A stretch of DNA of 64,000 nucleotides. It comes from Amycolatopsis pretoriensis. GTDB taxonomy: Bacteria; Actinomycetota; Actinomycetes; Mycobacteriales; Pseudonocardiaceae. The stretch is taken from the NCBI RefSeq assembly GCF_900107925.1, contig NZ_FNUJ01000012.1:124001-188000 (forward strand), given 5' to 3'. Positions 48,915-57,558 of this stretch are shown piece by piece; positions within the stretch are counted from its first letter, which is position 1, and each line of letters starts with the position of its first letter. A program made the position numbers and the translations under genes. A model generated the notes under the pieces. It was not told the origin of the DNA. It saw only the letters and a list, made by a program, of their open reading frames with translations, and did not search any database.

Positions 48915-50198
48915 ATGGATGCTTGGTGGTCGGATCCACGACACGTGCTGGACGTCGTCGAACGGCTCCTGTCGGCGCTGCGGCCGCACCTGCTCGGCCG
49001 GTTTTCCGACGAACTGGGCAAGCTGATCCCGCACCGCGCGGCCGCCATGCAGACCGGCGACTGCCCGCGCAGCCCGTTGAAGGTCGTCGGCGACCAGACG
49101 ATCGCCCAGGCCGTGACGAGCGTCGAGGTGCAACGGCTGGTCGACCTCAGCGAGCCGGGCAAAGCCCTGGTGGTCGACGGCGTGCTGGGCGGCGTCGAGC
49201 GCCGTCTCGTCCTCTTTTCGTCGATGCCGGCGGTCGGCAAGGGTGCCGTGCTGGTCGTGGTGCCGGAGGACGGGGAACTGCTGACGCCCGAGCTGGAGCT
49301 GGCGGCGCAGCTGTGGCACATCCTCGGCACGGACGCGGGTCAGCGCGCACTCGACCCGGGCCCGAACGTCCTGGCTGGCAACCTCGCGGCCGCGACCGCG
49401 CGGGCCCAGGCGATCACCGACCTCGGCCAGACCCACGCGGCGACGTTGACCACGCTCCTGGCGGTGCTGCGCTCCGGACGTCTCTCCGACGTCGTCGCCC
49501 GCCGCACCGCGGCCGACCTGGCGACCGATGCGCTGCTCGAGTTGAAAGGTGTCGTCGATCGCGACCAAGCCCTTTCCGAGGAACGAGCCGCCGCGGCGTT
49601 CGCCCTGCTCCGGACCCAGCTCGCCGACCTGGTCCGCCACACCGAGGTCGACGTCGACCTGGTCGACCCGGTCGGCGACGCCTCGCTGCCGCAGGACATC
49701 GCCCACACGGCGCGGACGATGACCCGGGGCCTGGTCCTGGCGGCCTTGGACCGCCCGGCGACCACGCGGCTGCGGGCATCGTGGCGGCTGGAGGGCGCGG
49801 TGCTGCGGATCACGGTCCGCGACGACAGCCCCGAAGTCACCGCCGCGGTCCCGGCCCGCGGCCTGACCGAGCGGCTTACTGCGTTGGGTGGCCATTGGGA
49901 GGTCGACGCGGTCCCCGGCTGGGGGACGACGGTCACCGCGGTTCTCCCGCTCGGCGTCGCCGAACCGCCGCAGCTGCGTCCGCTCGACCGGCTCAACCCG
50001 CGCGAGGTCGAGGTCCTGACGGGGATCTCGCAGGGCCTGCGCAACCGGCAGATCGCCGAACAGCTGCAGCTCAGCGAGCACACGGTCAAGTTCCACGTCC
50101 GCAACATCCTCGACAAGCTGGACGTGAGCTCCCGCGGCGAGGCCGCCGCCCTGGCCCACGACCTGCGCCTGGAGCCGGTGGCCCACCGCACGGCTTGA
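48915..50198 (+). CDS. LuxR-type regulator with kinase-like ATPase domain (one-polypeptide hybrid)
   Basis: A 427-residue protein with an unusual layout. Residues 1-150 are a helical/GAF-like sensory part (GVERRLVLFSSMPAVGKGAV). Residues about 165-350 resemble a histidine-kinase dimer and HATPase region (TRLRASWRLEGAVLRITVRD, then GLTERLTALGGHWEVDAVPG and GWGTTVTAVLPLG). Residues 365-420 are a LuxR/GerE helix-turn-helix (LNPREVEVLTGISQGLRNRQ, IAEQLQLSEHTVKFHVRNIL). The phosphorylatable His of kinases is not obvious. Nucleotide or ligand binding may directly control DNA binding (inference). Thirty-five bases downstream begins an MFS exporter gene, the likely target. Confidence 0.82.
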   Translation: MDAWWSDPRHVLDVVERLLSALRPHLLGRFSDELGKLIPHRAAAMQTGDCPRSPLKVVGDQTIAQAVTSVEVQRLVDLSEPGKALVVDGVLGGVERRLVLFSSMPAVGKGAVLVVVPEDGELLTPELELAAQLWHILGTDAGQRALDPGPNVLAGNLAAATARAQAITDLGQTHAATLTTLLAVLRSGRLSDVVARRTAADLATDALLELKGVVDRDQALSEERAAAAFALLRTQLADLVRHTEVDVDLVDPVGDASLPQDIAHTARTMTRGLVLAALDRPATTRLRASWRLEGAVLRITVRDDSPEVTAAVPARGLTERLTALGGHWEVDAVPGWGTTVTAVLPLGVAEPPQLRPLDRLNPREVEVLTGISQGLRNRQIAEQLQLSEHTVKFHVRNILDKLDVSSRGEAAALAHDLRLEPVAHRTA

Positions 50199-50232
50199 CC
50201 TCCACCGGACTGGAGGTTGCACGCTGCTGATC

Positions 50233-51600
50233 ATGGCCTCGACGCTCGACTCCGCACCTCGTCGCCGCAGCGTGCTGTGGACCGCGGAACACCGCCTGAC
50301 CACGATCGCGCTGCTGCTGGTGGTGACGTTGGTCGCGTTCGAGAACATGGGCGTCGCGACGGCGATGCCGACGCTGGTCGCCGACCTCCACGGGCTGTCG
50401 CTGTACTCGTGGCCGTTCACGATCTTCCTGATCTCGAGCGTGGTCGCGACGGTGCTGTCGGGCCGGATCGGCGACCGCCGCGGTCCGGCGCCGGCGTTGC
50501 TCGCGGGACCGGTGCTGTTCGCGGCGGGCCTGGTCGTCGCGGGGACGGCGACGGCGATGCCGACGTTCCTCCTCGGCCGCGCGCTGCAGGGCTTCGGCTC
50601 GGGGCTCCTGCTGGTTTCGGTGTCGCTGCTGATCGCGTTGACGTTCACCGACCAGGAACGCCCGGTGATCTACGCGGCCAACGCGGCGGCGTGGGTCCTG
50701 CCGGCGGTGATCGGCCCGTCCTTGGCAGGCGTGCTGACGGTCAGCGTCGGCTGGCGCTGGGTCTTCCTCGGGTTGGTCCCGTTGGTGGTCATCGGCGTGG
50801 TGATGTTGGTGGTGGTCGTCCGCCGTCTCCCCACCCACGCGCCGTCGACCGGCGGCCGACGTGCGGGCGTCGTCCAGGCGATCATCGCGGCTCTGGGCGT
50901 CGCCGCGTTGACGTGGGCGGTCCAGCACCAATCGCTGTTGGCCCTCGCCTACGGCACGGCCGGTCTCGTGGCCTTGGGGTACGCCCTCCGGACACTGCTT
51001 CCGACGGGGACGCTGACGTCCCGTCCCGGCCTCCCGACGGTGGTCGCGTCCCGCGCCCTGATCGCCGGCGCGTACGCCGGAATGGAGGCGTACCTGCCCC
51101 TGACGATGACCGCGGTCCACGGCTACAGCCCGGCTCTCGCGGGCCTGCCGCTGACCATCACGGCGCTGGGCTGGTCCGCCGCGTCGGCAGCGCAAGGCCG
51201 GTTTCTGAACTGGTCCCGGGAGGCATCGCTGCGTACGGGGTTCTGGCTGGTCGCGGCCGGACTGGTCGTCTTCGGCTTGGTCTCCCAACCCTGGTTCCCC
51301 GCCTGGCCGGCGTTCGTGGCCTGCGCGGTCGGCGGCGCCGGCATGGGGATCGCGATGCCCGCGATCTCGGTCCTCCTGCTCCGGTACTCACCCGCGGGCG
51401 AGCGGGGCTTCAACACGTCGGCGATGCAGCTGGCCGACTGGGTGGGGTCGGCACTGCTCATCGGCCTGGGCGGTGTCCTGCTCAGCGTGGTCGGCTCGGT
51501 GCTCGCCCCATCGCCCGCGATGGCTCTGCTCACGGTGGCCTTGGTGGCCCTGGCGCTGCTGGGCGCCCGGCTGACCGGACGCTGGCCGTCGAAGGTGTGA
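50233..51600 (+). CDS. MFS transporter, drug-exporter type
   Basis: A 455-residue MFS protein with 12-14 predicted helices. Motif A-like SGRIGDRRGPAPAL follows helix 2. The early stretch VAFENMGVATAMPTLVADLH matches exporters of the DHA2/EmrB-like line, and a proline-glycine helix (GFGSGLLLVSVSLLIALTF) resembles motif C. It probably expels drugs or metabolites. It lies directly downstream of the LuxR-hybrid gene on the same strand, without overlap. The ATG at 50233 follows a 34-base spacer with GGAGG. Confidence 0.88.
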   Translation: MASTLDSAPRRRSVLWTAEHRLTTIALLLVVTLVAFENMGVATAMPTLVADLHGLSLYSWPFTIFLISSVVATVLSGRIGDRRGPAPALLAGPVLFAAGLVVAGTATAMPTFLLGRALQGFGSGLLLVSVSLLIALTFTDQERPVIYAANAAAWVLPAVIGPSLAGVLTVSVGWRWVFLGLVPLVVIGVVMLVVVVRRLPTHAPSTGGRRAGVVQAIIAALGVAALTWAVQHQSLLALAYGTAGLVALGYALRTLLPTGTLTSRPGLPTVVASRALIAGAYAGMEAYLPLTMTAVHGYSPALAGLPLTITALGWSAASAAQGRFLNWSREASLRTGFWLVAAGLVVFGLVSQPWFPAWPAFVACAVGGAGMGIAMPAISVLLLRYSPAGERGFNTSAMQLADWVGSALLIGLGGVLLSVVGSVLAPSPAMALLTVALVALALLGARLTGRWPSKV

Positions 51601-51601
51601 C

Positions 51602-51628
51602 AGCCCACTTCGAGGGCCAGGGTGGGCT
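51602..51628 (+). terminator. Weak hairpin after MFS gene
   Basis: AGCCCAC (51602-51608) pairs with GTGGGCT (51622-51628) across 13 bases, directly after the MFS stop. It is a possible terminator that separates the exporter from the cysteine desulfurase gene. Confidence 0.45.
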
Positions 51629-51664
51629 TCGTCACCCGGTGGAGCGGACTACCCTGAAGAAGCG

Positions 51665-52861
51665 ATGACCTATCTCGACCACGCGGCGACCACTCCGATG
51701 TTGCCCGAAGCCGTAGCGGCGATGACCGAGGCGCTGTCCAACGTGGGCAACGCCTCCGCGCTGCACTCTTCGGGCCGCCGCGCCCGTCGGATGGTCGAGG
51801 AAGCCCGCGAAACCATCGCCGACGCCCTGGGCGCCCGCCCTTCCGAGGTGATCTTCACCGGCGGCGGCACCGAGAGCGACAATCTCGCGCTCAAGGGCAT
51901 CTACTGGGCCCGCCACGACGAGCAGGAGCAGCGCCGCCGCATCCTGTGCGGCGCTGCGGAGCACCACGCCGTGCTGGACACCGTCGAATGGCTCGAAGCT
52001 CATTGCGGCGCTGAAATAACCCTGCTGGAGGTCGACAGCCAGGGCCGGGTCTCCCCGGACGTTCTTCGCACCGCCATCACCGCAGACCCCGACACCGTCG
52101 CACTGGTGACGGTGATGTGGGCCAACAACGAGGTCGGCACCATCAATCCGATCGCCGACCTGGCAGCGGTCTGCGCGGAGTTCGACATCCCGCTGCACAC
52201 CGACGCCGTCCAGGCCGTCGGTGCCGTACCGGTCGACTTCGCGGCCAGCGGCGCCGCCGCACTCACGTTGACCGGCCACAAGCTCGGTGGCCCGTTCGGC
52301 GTGGGCGCGCTCTTGCTCGGCCGCGACGTGGCCTGCATGCCGCTGCTGCACGGCGGAGGCCAAGAGCGCAGCGTTCGCTCCGGCACCCTCGACGTCCCGG
52401 CGATCATCGGTTTCGCGGCGGCGGTCCGAGCCAGCATCGCGACCCGAGCCGAGTACGCCAAGCGTGTCGAGGAGCTCCGAGACGGACTCATCGAGGTCGT
52501 CCAGCGCGAGGTACCCGACGCGATCCTCAACGGCGGCGACGGCGAGCGGCTGCCCGGCCATGCGCACTTCACGTTCCCCGGCTGCGCCGGCGACAGCCTC
52601 CTGATGCTGCTCGACGCCAAGGGCATCGAATGCTCGACCGGCTCCGCGTGCACGGCTGGCGTCGCCCAGCCGAGCCATGTGCTGCTCGCAATGGGCGCTG
52701 ATCCAGCGGCGGCTCGGGGCTCTCTCCGATTCTCCCTCGGTCACACATCGACTGCCGCGGATGTCGAGGCGGTCGCCACTGAGATCGGCGGAGTCGTCAC
52801 GCGCGCGCGCCAGGCCGGCTTGGCCGGAATGCGCAAGCAGACCCAGAAGCAAGAGGTGTAA
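51665..52861 (+). CDS. iscS: Cysteine desulfurase (IscS/NifS class)
   Basis: A 398-residue class V PLP enzyme that takes sulfur from cysteine. YLDHAATTPM starts the fold, Lys206 in TLTGHKLGGPFG is the PLP lysine, and Cys329 in ECSTGSACTAG is the persulfide-forming residue on the mobile loop. HTDAVQAVG and HGGGQERSVRSGT are further family marks. It lies 4 bases ahead of mnmA, so its persulfide probably feeds tRNA 2-thiouridine formation as well as Fe-S clusters. M. tuberculosis Rv3025c-Rv3024c is arranged the same way. Confidence 0.95.
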   Translation: MTYLDHAATTPMLPEAVAAMTEALSNVGNASALHSSGRRARRMVEEARETIADALGARPSEVIFTGGGTESDNLALKGIYWARHDEQEQRRRILCGAAEHHAVLDTVEWLEAHCGAEITLLEVDSQGRVSPDVLRTAITADPDTVALVTVMWANNEVGTINPIADLAAVCAEFDIPLHTDAVQAVGAVPVDFAASGAAALTLTGHKLGGPFGVGALLLGRDVACMPLLHGGGQERSVRSGTLDVPAIIGFAAAVRASIATRAEYAKRVEELRDGLIEVVQREVPDAILNGGDGERLPGHAHFTFPGCAGDSLLMLLDAKGIECSTGSACTAGVAQPSHVLLAMGADPAAARGSLRFSLGHTSTAADVEAVATEIGGVVTRARQAGLAGMRKQTQKQEV

Positions 52862-52865
52862 GGCA

Positions 52866-53957
52866 ATGCGGGTTTTGGCCGCGATGAGCGGAGGAGTGGA
52901 TTCGGCGGTCGCCGCCGCACGTGCGGTCGATGCCGGGCACGACGTCGTCGGCGTGCACCTGGCACTGTCGGCGAAACCGGGCACCTTGCGGACCGGCTCG
53001 CGCGGCTGCTGCACGATCGAAGACTCGCACGATGCCCGGCGCGCCGCCGACATCCTCGGAATTCCCTTCTACATCTGGGATTTCGCAGAGCGCTTCACCG
53101 AAGAGGTCGTTGAGACCTTCGTCGGCGAATACGCCGCCGGACGCACGCCGAATCCCTGCGTCACCTGCAACGAGAAGATCAAGTTCGAAGCACTCCTCGA
53201 AAAGGCCATGGCGCTCGGCTTCGACGCGGTCGCGACAGGCCACTACGCGCGCCTCTCCGTCGTCGACGGCGTGCCGGAGCTGCGCCGCAGTGCGGACAGC
53301 GGCAAGGACCAGTCCTACGTGCTCGCCTCTCTCACGGCGGAGCAGCTCAGCCATGCCATGTTCCCGTTGGGCGGTTCGTGGAAGACCGAGGTCCGGGCGG
53401 AAGCCGAGCGACGCGGTCTGTCCGTCGCCAACAAGCCTGACAGCCACGACATCTGCTTCATTCCGGACGGTGACACCAAGAAGTTCTTGGAAGGCCGGCT
53501 GGGGCAGCGTCCGGGCGAGCTCGTGGACGCCGAGACCGGCGCCATCCTCGGCCGGCACACCGGAGTTCACGGATTCACGGTCGGTCAGCGCAAGGGCCTG
53601 GGGATCGATGCCCCCGCACCTGACGGTCGTCCTCGATACGTCCTTTCTCTCGAGCCGGTTTCCGGCTCCGTCAAGGTCGGTTCCGTCGCGGGGCTCGGGG
53701 TCAAGGAGATCGAGGCCGATCGCGCCATCTGGCCCAGCGGCGAACCGCTGACCGAACCGACCGAATGCGTGGTGCAGGTCAGGGCTCATGGAGGCATCGT
53801 CGACGCCGTCGCCGACGTGAACTCCGACGCGATGACGCTGCATCTGCGCGAACCGCTGCGTGGGGTGGCCCCGGGCCAGGTCGTCGTGCTCTACCGGCCG
53901 GATGCCGATGGTGGGGACGTCGTCCTGGGCAGCGCAAAGATCTCCGGCACGCGCTGA
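52866..53957 (+). CDS. mnmA: tRNA 2-thiouridine(34) synthase
   Basis: A 363-residue tRNA-specific thiouridylase that thiolates U34 of Lys, Glu and Gln tRNAs. The PP-loop SGGVDS is at residues 8-13. Cys101 (CVTCNEKIKF) and Cys197 (SHDICFIPDGD) form the catalytic pair that carries sulfur. TPNPCVTCN has cysteine where E. coli has aspartate. FTVGQRKGLGI marks the central domain, and a beta-barrel completes the C-terminus. It is translated directly after the cysteine desulfurase gene, which supplies the persulfide. Confidence 0.97.
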   Translation: MRVLAAMSGGVDSAVAAARAVDAGHDVVGVHLALSAKPGTLRTGSRGCCTIEDSHDARRAADILGIPFYIWDFAERFTEEVVETFVGEYAAGRTPNPCVTCNEKIKFEALLEKAMALGFDAVATGHYARLSVVDGVPELRRSADSGKDQSYVLASLTAEQLSHAMFPLGGSWKTEVRAEAERRGLSVANKPDSHDICFIPDGDTKKFLEGRLGQRPGELVDAETGAILGRHTGVHGFTVGQRKGLGIDAPAPDGRPRYVLSLEPVSGSVKVGSVAGLGVKEIEADRAIWPSGEPLTEPTECVVQVRAHGGIVDAVADVNSDAMTLHLREPLRGVAPGQVVVLYRPDADGGDVVLGSAKISGTR

Positions 53958-53967
53958 CCGTCGTTCA

Positions 53968-55248
53968 TCACCGTGGGTTCTTGCGGCTCCGGTTCGCTCG
54001 CCTCCGGCCTGAGTGAATCGATGGCGGCTCGGTCGAGTGCACCCGGCCGGCTGGTGTCGCGACGTTCACCGTGCCGTTGGGCGTGACCTCGTAGTCCCAA
54101 CCAGGCTGGCTCTTCAGCCTGCGGTGCCGCGTGCAGTACGTGACCGGCTGATCCGCAGCTTCCTCGGCTTCGCCGTGCGCCCGAGTCGGCTCTACCCCGC
54201 AGTTCTGCGCGGGGCGTGTGCACCCGGGCTGCCGGCATTCGCGGTCCCGGACCCGGATGAACTCGTCGTGGGCGGGATCCAGGGGATACCGCGTCGGCGA
54301 AAGCTCGATCACCTTGCCGCTACGGGGATCGGTCAGGACTCGCCGGATCGTCGTATCGGAGCCGCTGATGATGCGACGGGCCATCGACGCCGCGATGGGG
54401 CCACGCCCGGCCAGCGCCGCCGGGAGATCGTTCATGCCGAGGTAGGTCGCGAGGTCGACGTGCAGGAACACCTCGGCGCGCCCACTCTGGCCGCCTGTTC
54501 CGCTGAGCAGCAGGTCCACGGCCACGTCCGCGCGGAGCTGGTCCAGCGTTCGAGCCTCCTCGGGCGTCTTCAACGCTCGGGCGGCGCGGTCGATACGGGT
54601 GTAAGCCGCAGTCGCCTTCTCGGTGGGTACGTTGTTGACGGACAGACTAGTCACGCCACCGGCGTCCTGGTGGTGCACGGCGAGCCGTCGTTCGACGAGA
54701 CTTCGGTCGGTGCGCTGCGCCGCGCCTTCGGGATCTACCTTCGCGGCCGCGTAGGCCGCGGCGCGGCGAACCTGGGTTGCGTTGCGCCCTGGTACGCGTT
54801 CTACGAGCGTCGCATCGACGAGGCGGACGTGGTCTCTGGACAACCAAGCCGTCGCATCCGTGACTTTCATGGCGCGATATAGGTCGAGCCTGCCGTCGTC
54901 CATGAGGTTGAGCATGCGGGGAAGCCGGGCGATCAGCGCGTTCGCCGCCGAAACCATGGTGCTGGCGCGGTGTTCCGTGATGGAGAGCGCCAAAGCCACT
55001 TCCGAAGCGGCGCTGGGCGCCCGTCTCCGGCGCACGCTGAGATTCGCGATCGCCCGTAGCTGAAGGGCTTGCAGCTTGGAGATCTCGGCGTCGGTATGAC
55101 GGATCAGGTCGACGACTTGCTCATCTTTCATGCGTTGCAACATCTTCGGGTCGGTGCGGGCCGTCCTCAGTACGAACGGGAGCTTGTCGTGGGTGTTCTG
55201 GGGGACGCTCGTCGGAGCGAGTTTGCGGAGTGGTTGTGAAGGTGTCAT
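53968..55248 (-). CDS. DUF222/HNH-type protein with degenerate nuclease motif
   Basis: A 426-residue protein of the DUF222-HNH family common in actinobacteria. The DUF222 part (residues about 40-280) includes EVALALSITEHRASTMVSAA and RLDLYRAMKVTDATAWLSRD. The C-terminal HNH region starts normally (RDRECRQPGCTRPAQNC), but the catalytic C-x2-DH is GVEP here, the central Asn is lost, and only YCTRHRRLK remains of the last part. Nuclease activity is therefore unlikely. The function of intact members is also uncertain. It converges on mnmA with a 10-base gap. The ATG at 55248 was chosen over a GTG 36 bases upstream. Confidence 0.85.
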   Translation of the reverse strand: MTPSQPLRKLAPTSVPQNTHDKLPFVLRTARTDPKMLQRMKDEQVVDLIRHTDAEISKLQALQLRAIANLSVRRRRAPSAASEVALALSITEHRASTMVSAANALIARLPRMLNLMDDGRLDLYRAMKVTDATAWLSRDHVRLVDATLVERVPGRNATQVRRAAAYAAAKVDPEGAAQRTDRSLVERRLAVHHQDAGGVTSLSVNNVPTEKATAAYTRIDRAARALKTPEEARTLDQLRADVAVDLLLSGTGGQSGRAEVFLHVDLATYLGMNDLPAALAGRGPIAASMARRIISGSDTTIRRVLTDPRSGKVIELSPTRYPLDPAHDEFIRVRDRECRQPGCTRPAQNCGVEPTRAHGEAEEAADQPVTYCTRHRRLKSQPGWDYEVTPNGTVNVATPAGRVHSTEPPSIHSGRRRANRSRKNPR

Positions 55249-55477
55249 GAGCGCGACCGTACGGCGCGACGCAAGAAATGTCACCGAAGTTCAGAGGAAT
55301 GGGTGGCGGAAGGGAGCGAACGGTCCTTTCGCGCCCTTCGTGACTTGACTTGTTCGGATTGTTCAGAGATGGTTCGCGTGCGCGGACGTATGCGTCACCG
55401 GAACCGGGGGAGGCTCCGGCAAGTTAATGTCTGAAGTGGACGGATAGAATATTGTTTGACACCAAGGAGGTTGGGAG

Positions 55478-55930
55478 TCAGAGCTTGAGTTTGAAACCGG
55501 TGTGGCTTGCCACGAAACCGAGACGCTCGTAGAACCGGTGCGCGTCGGCTCTCGAGACGTCCGAAGTGAGCTGGACGAGAGCGCACCCACGTCGTCGAGA
55601 CTCGTCGATGGCCCAGCGCATGAGATCCGCACCAAGTCCGGACCCGCGGTGGCCGGCGTGAATCCTGACGGCCTCGACTTGCCCGCGAAGCGCGCCGCGC
55701 CTGGCGAGACCGGGAATGATCGTCAACTGCAGCGTCCCAACGGGTTCGTCGTCGGACGTCACGACGACGAGGAGCTGGTTCGGGTCGGCGTCGATGTCTT
55801 CGAAAGCCCGCTGGTAGGGCTCGAGGTCGTCAGGGTTGTCCCGGGTCGCACCGAGTTGGTCGTCCGCGAGCATGCGCACGATCGCGCCGATGTCGTCACG
55901 CGTTGCCCTGCGAATGCTGTAGTCGGTCAC
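55478..55930 (-). CDS. GNAT family N-acetyltransferase
   Basis: A 150-residue GNAT enzyme. The acetyl-CoA site is seen in VEAVRIHAGHRGSGLGADLM near residue 90, followed by LVQLTSDVSRADAHRFYERL and GFVASHTGFKLKL, the typical end of the subgroup. It probably acetylates a small amine. The gene is 10 bases downstream of another GNAT gene of similar sequence. The 3' region 55249-55477 has no gene; it is less GC-rich than its surroundings (TAGAATATTG near 55446) and shows no convincing signal. Confidence 0.88.
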   Translation of the reverse strand: MTDYSIRRATRDDIGAIVRMLADDQLGATRDNPDDLEPYQRAFEDIDADPNQLLVVVTSDDEPVGTLQLTIIPGLARRGALRGQVEAVRIHAGHRGSGLGADLMRWAIDESRRRGCALVQLTSDVSRADAHRFYERLGFVASHTGFKLKL

Positions 55931-55940
55931 GGCGCCAGTA

Positions 55941-56342
55941 TCACAGGACGCGGGTGAATCCTTGATGGCTGTGCTCGAACCCGAAGCGCGCGTAGAAGTC
56001 TCGCAAGTCGGCGCGTGCGAGACCGGAATCGAGGTGGACGCGGCTGCAACCCCGCCGACGGGCTTCGTCGATGCCCCAGGTCAGAAGTGCGCTGGTCACC
56101 CCACGCCGAGCGGCGCGGACGCCTTCGAGCAGGCCGCGGGTGGCGCCTTCCCACATGAGCCCTCGTAGCACCGTCAGTTGCGCGGTGCCGACGACGCCGT
56201 TGTCGTCTTCGGCGACCACCAGCGTGACGTGGGAGGTGCTCATGAGCTGGCGAAGCGCGGTTGCCAGCGGCTCGCCCGGTGCGCCGAACAAGCGCCCGAG
56301 CGCCTCGATGTCCGAAGCCCTGGCGCGTCTGATGACATCCAT
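55941..56342 (-). CDS. GNAT family N-acetyltransferase, adjacent paralogue
   Basis: A 133-residue GNAT protein related to the downstream one: both end in a GF-x3-H-x-GF pattern (GFEHSHQGFTRVL here) and have a matched TAQLTVLRGL / TLQLTIIPGL strand. The acetyl-CoA loop is unusual (VRAARRGVTSALLTWGIDEA): the standard R/Q-x-x-G-x-G/A reads RAARRGVTS, so cofactor binding may be weak. The ATG at 56342 (MDVIRRARASDIEALGRLF) is the first start that gives a normal length. It is probably expressed with the next gene after a tandem duplication. Confidence 0.82.
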   Translation of the reverse strand: MDVIRRARASDIEALGRLFGAPGEPLATALRQLMSTSHVTLVVAEDDNGVVGTAQLTVLRGLMWEGATRGLLEGVRAARRGVTSALLTWGIDEARRRGCSRVHLDSGLARADLRDFYARFGFEHSHQGFTRVL

Positions 56343-56410
56343 TACATCCAGTATGCAGGAGGCCGGCCGCGGGCCGTAAGTAGCCACGACACGACTACCC
56401 GCGGTGGCGG

Positions 56411-57454
56411 TCAGGTCGTCGTGTAGTGGCGAACGCCGTCGACGACCTGAGCGGCCAGCTTGCCTTGAGAGGCCAGGAGATCGAGATGAGCCGCTGTCTC
56501 GAGAACGGCGAGCATCTGGTTGAACGAGTCCATTTCGGACAGTTTGCGGTTGCGGCGGGTCCAGCCGATCCGATGCGCGGCCTCGTGGGCCGTGCTCGCA
56601 CCGGCCGTGATCTGGGAGCCGATGGTCTCCAGGCGTTGTCGATGGTGATCCAACAGTTCGTCGACCCGCGTGTGGACGCTTTCGGAAACCGGGCCGTGTG
56701 CGGGAAGCATGCGCCGGTCCGGCATCGCCCGCACCAGACGCAACGAGTCGATGAAGTCGTTGAGCGGCAACTCGACCGGCACGGGCTGGAAGCCGATCGA
56801 GGGTGTGATGTGCGGCAGCACGTGATCGCCCGAAAACAACAGGTCGGCAGTGTCGTCGACGAACACGACGTGACCGGCCGTGTGCCCGGGTGTGGCGACG
56901 ACGTCGAACTCGCGCCCGGGCAGGATCGAGCGTGGTCCCGGTGTCAGCCACTCGTCGGGCGCTTCCCAGAGATCGGCCTCCGTGTGGCGGCGGTCCGTGC
57001 CGAAATCGCGGGCCAGGGCTTCGACGACTTCGCGGGCGCCCGCCTGGACCAGCAGGTCGACCTGAGCTTCCATCGGCAGCCGGTCGGGGTTGCCGGACGC
57101 CTTGAGCGAGGGCTCTTCGTTCTGCCCCAGCGCGATCTTGGAGCCGAATTCGCGGCGAAGGACGACCGCCTGCGAATAGTGGTCACGATGAACGTGGGTC
57201 ACCAGGAACTCGCTGACGTCAGCCAGCTCTGCGCCGATCCCACCGAGTGCGTTCGCGAGTTGTTCTCGCGCGACCGTCAACGCCCAGCCGGAGTCGACCA
57301 GGACCAGCTTCTCGCCATCGGTGACCGCGTAGACGTTGACCGCGCGCAAAGCGTCGTTGGGCAGGGGCAACGGGATCCGGTAGATGCCAGCCGAGACCTC
57401 GTAGATTCCGGGCTCGGTCCAGTTCCTGTCGCTGCTTTCCGGCAACGGTTCCAC
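56411..57454 (-). CDS. Metallo-beta-lactamase fold hydrolase
   Basis: A 347-residue MBL-fold protein. The metal motif H-x-H-x-D-H is THVHRDH (His87, His89, Asp91, His92). VVATPGHTAGHVVFV gives the third-site His, LLFSGDHVLP the bridging Asp, and MLPAHGP the last His, so a two-metal centre is complete. A C-terminal winged-helix-like domain (HHRQRLETIGSQITAGASTA, HEAAHRIGWTRR) is typical of the LACTB2-like/beta-lactamase-related group. The GTG at 57454 is preferred because GGAGG is 5 bases ahead; a GTG at 57529 would add 25 residues. The substrate, perhaps a thioester or lactone, is unknown. Confidence 0.9.
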   Translation of the reverse strand: MEPLPESSDRNWTEPGIYEVSAGIYRIPLPLPNDALRAVNVYAVTDGEKLVLVDSGWALTVAREQLANALGGIGAELADVSEFLVTHVHRDHYSQAVVLRREFGSKIALGQNEEPSLKASGNPDRLPMEAQVDLLVQAGAREVVEALARDFGTDRRHTEADLWEAPDEWLTPGPRSILPGREFDVVATPGHTAGHVVFVDDTADLLFSGDHVLPHITPSIGFQPVPVELPLNDFIDSLRLVRAMPDRRMLPAHGPVSESVHTRVDELLDHHRQRLETIGSQITAGASTAHEAAHRIGWTRRNRKLSEMDSFNQMLAVLETAAHLDLLASQGKLAAQVVDGVRHYTTT

Positions 57455-57558
57455 GGCGACCTCCGTCCCGGCGAGACTGCGGTGTCCCGGCCTCCATTCA
57501 CCCTGAGCCGTGCCGGGCCCGCTGTCCACCTGGAGAAGCTGAGACGCCGGTCACTCGC

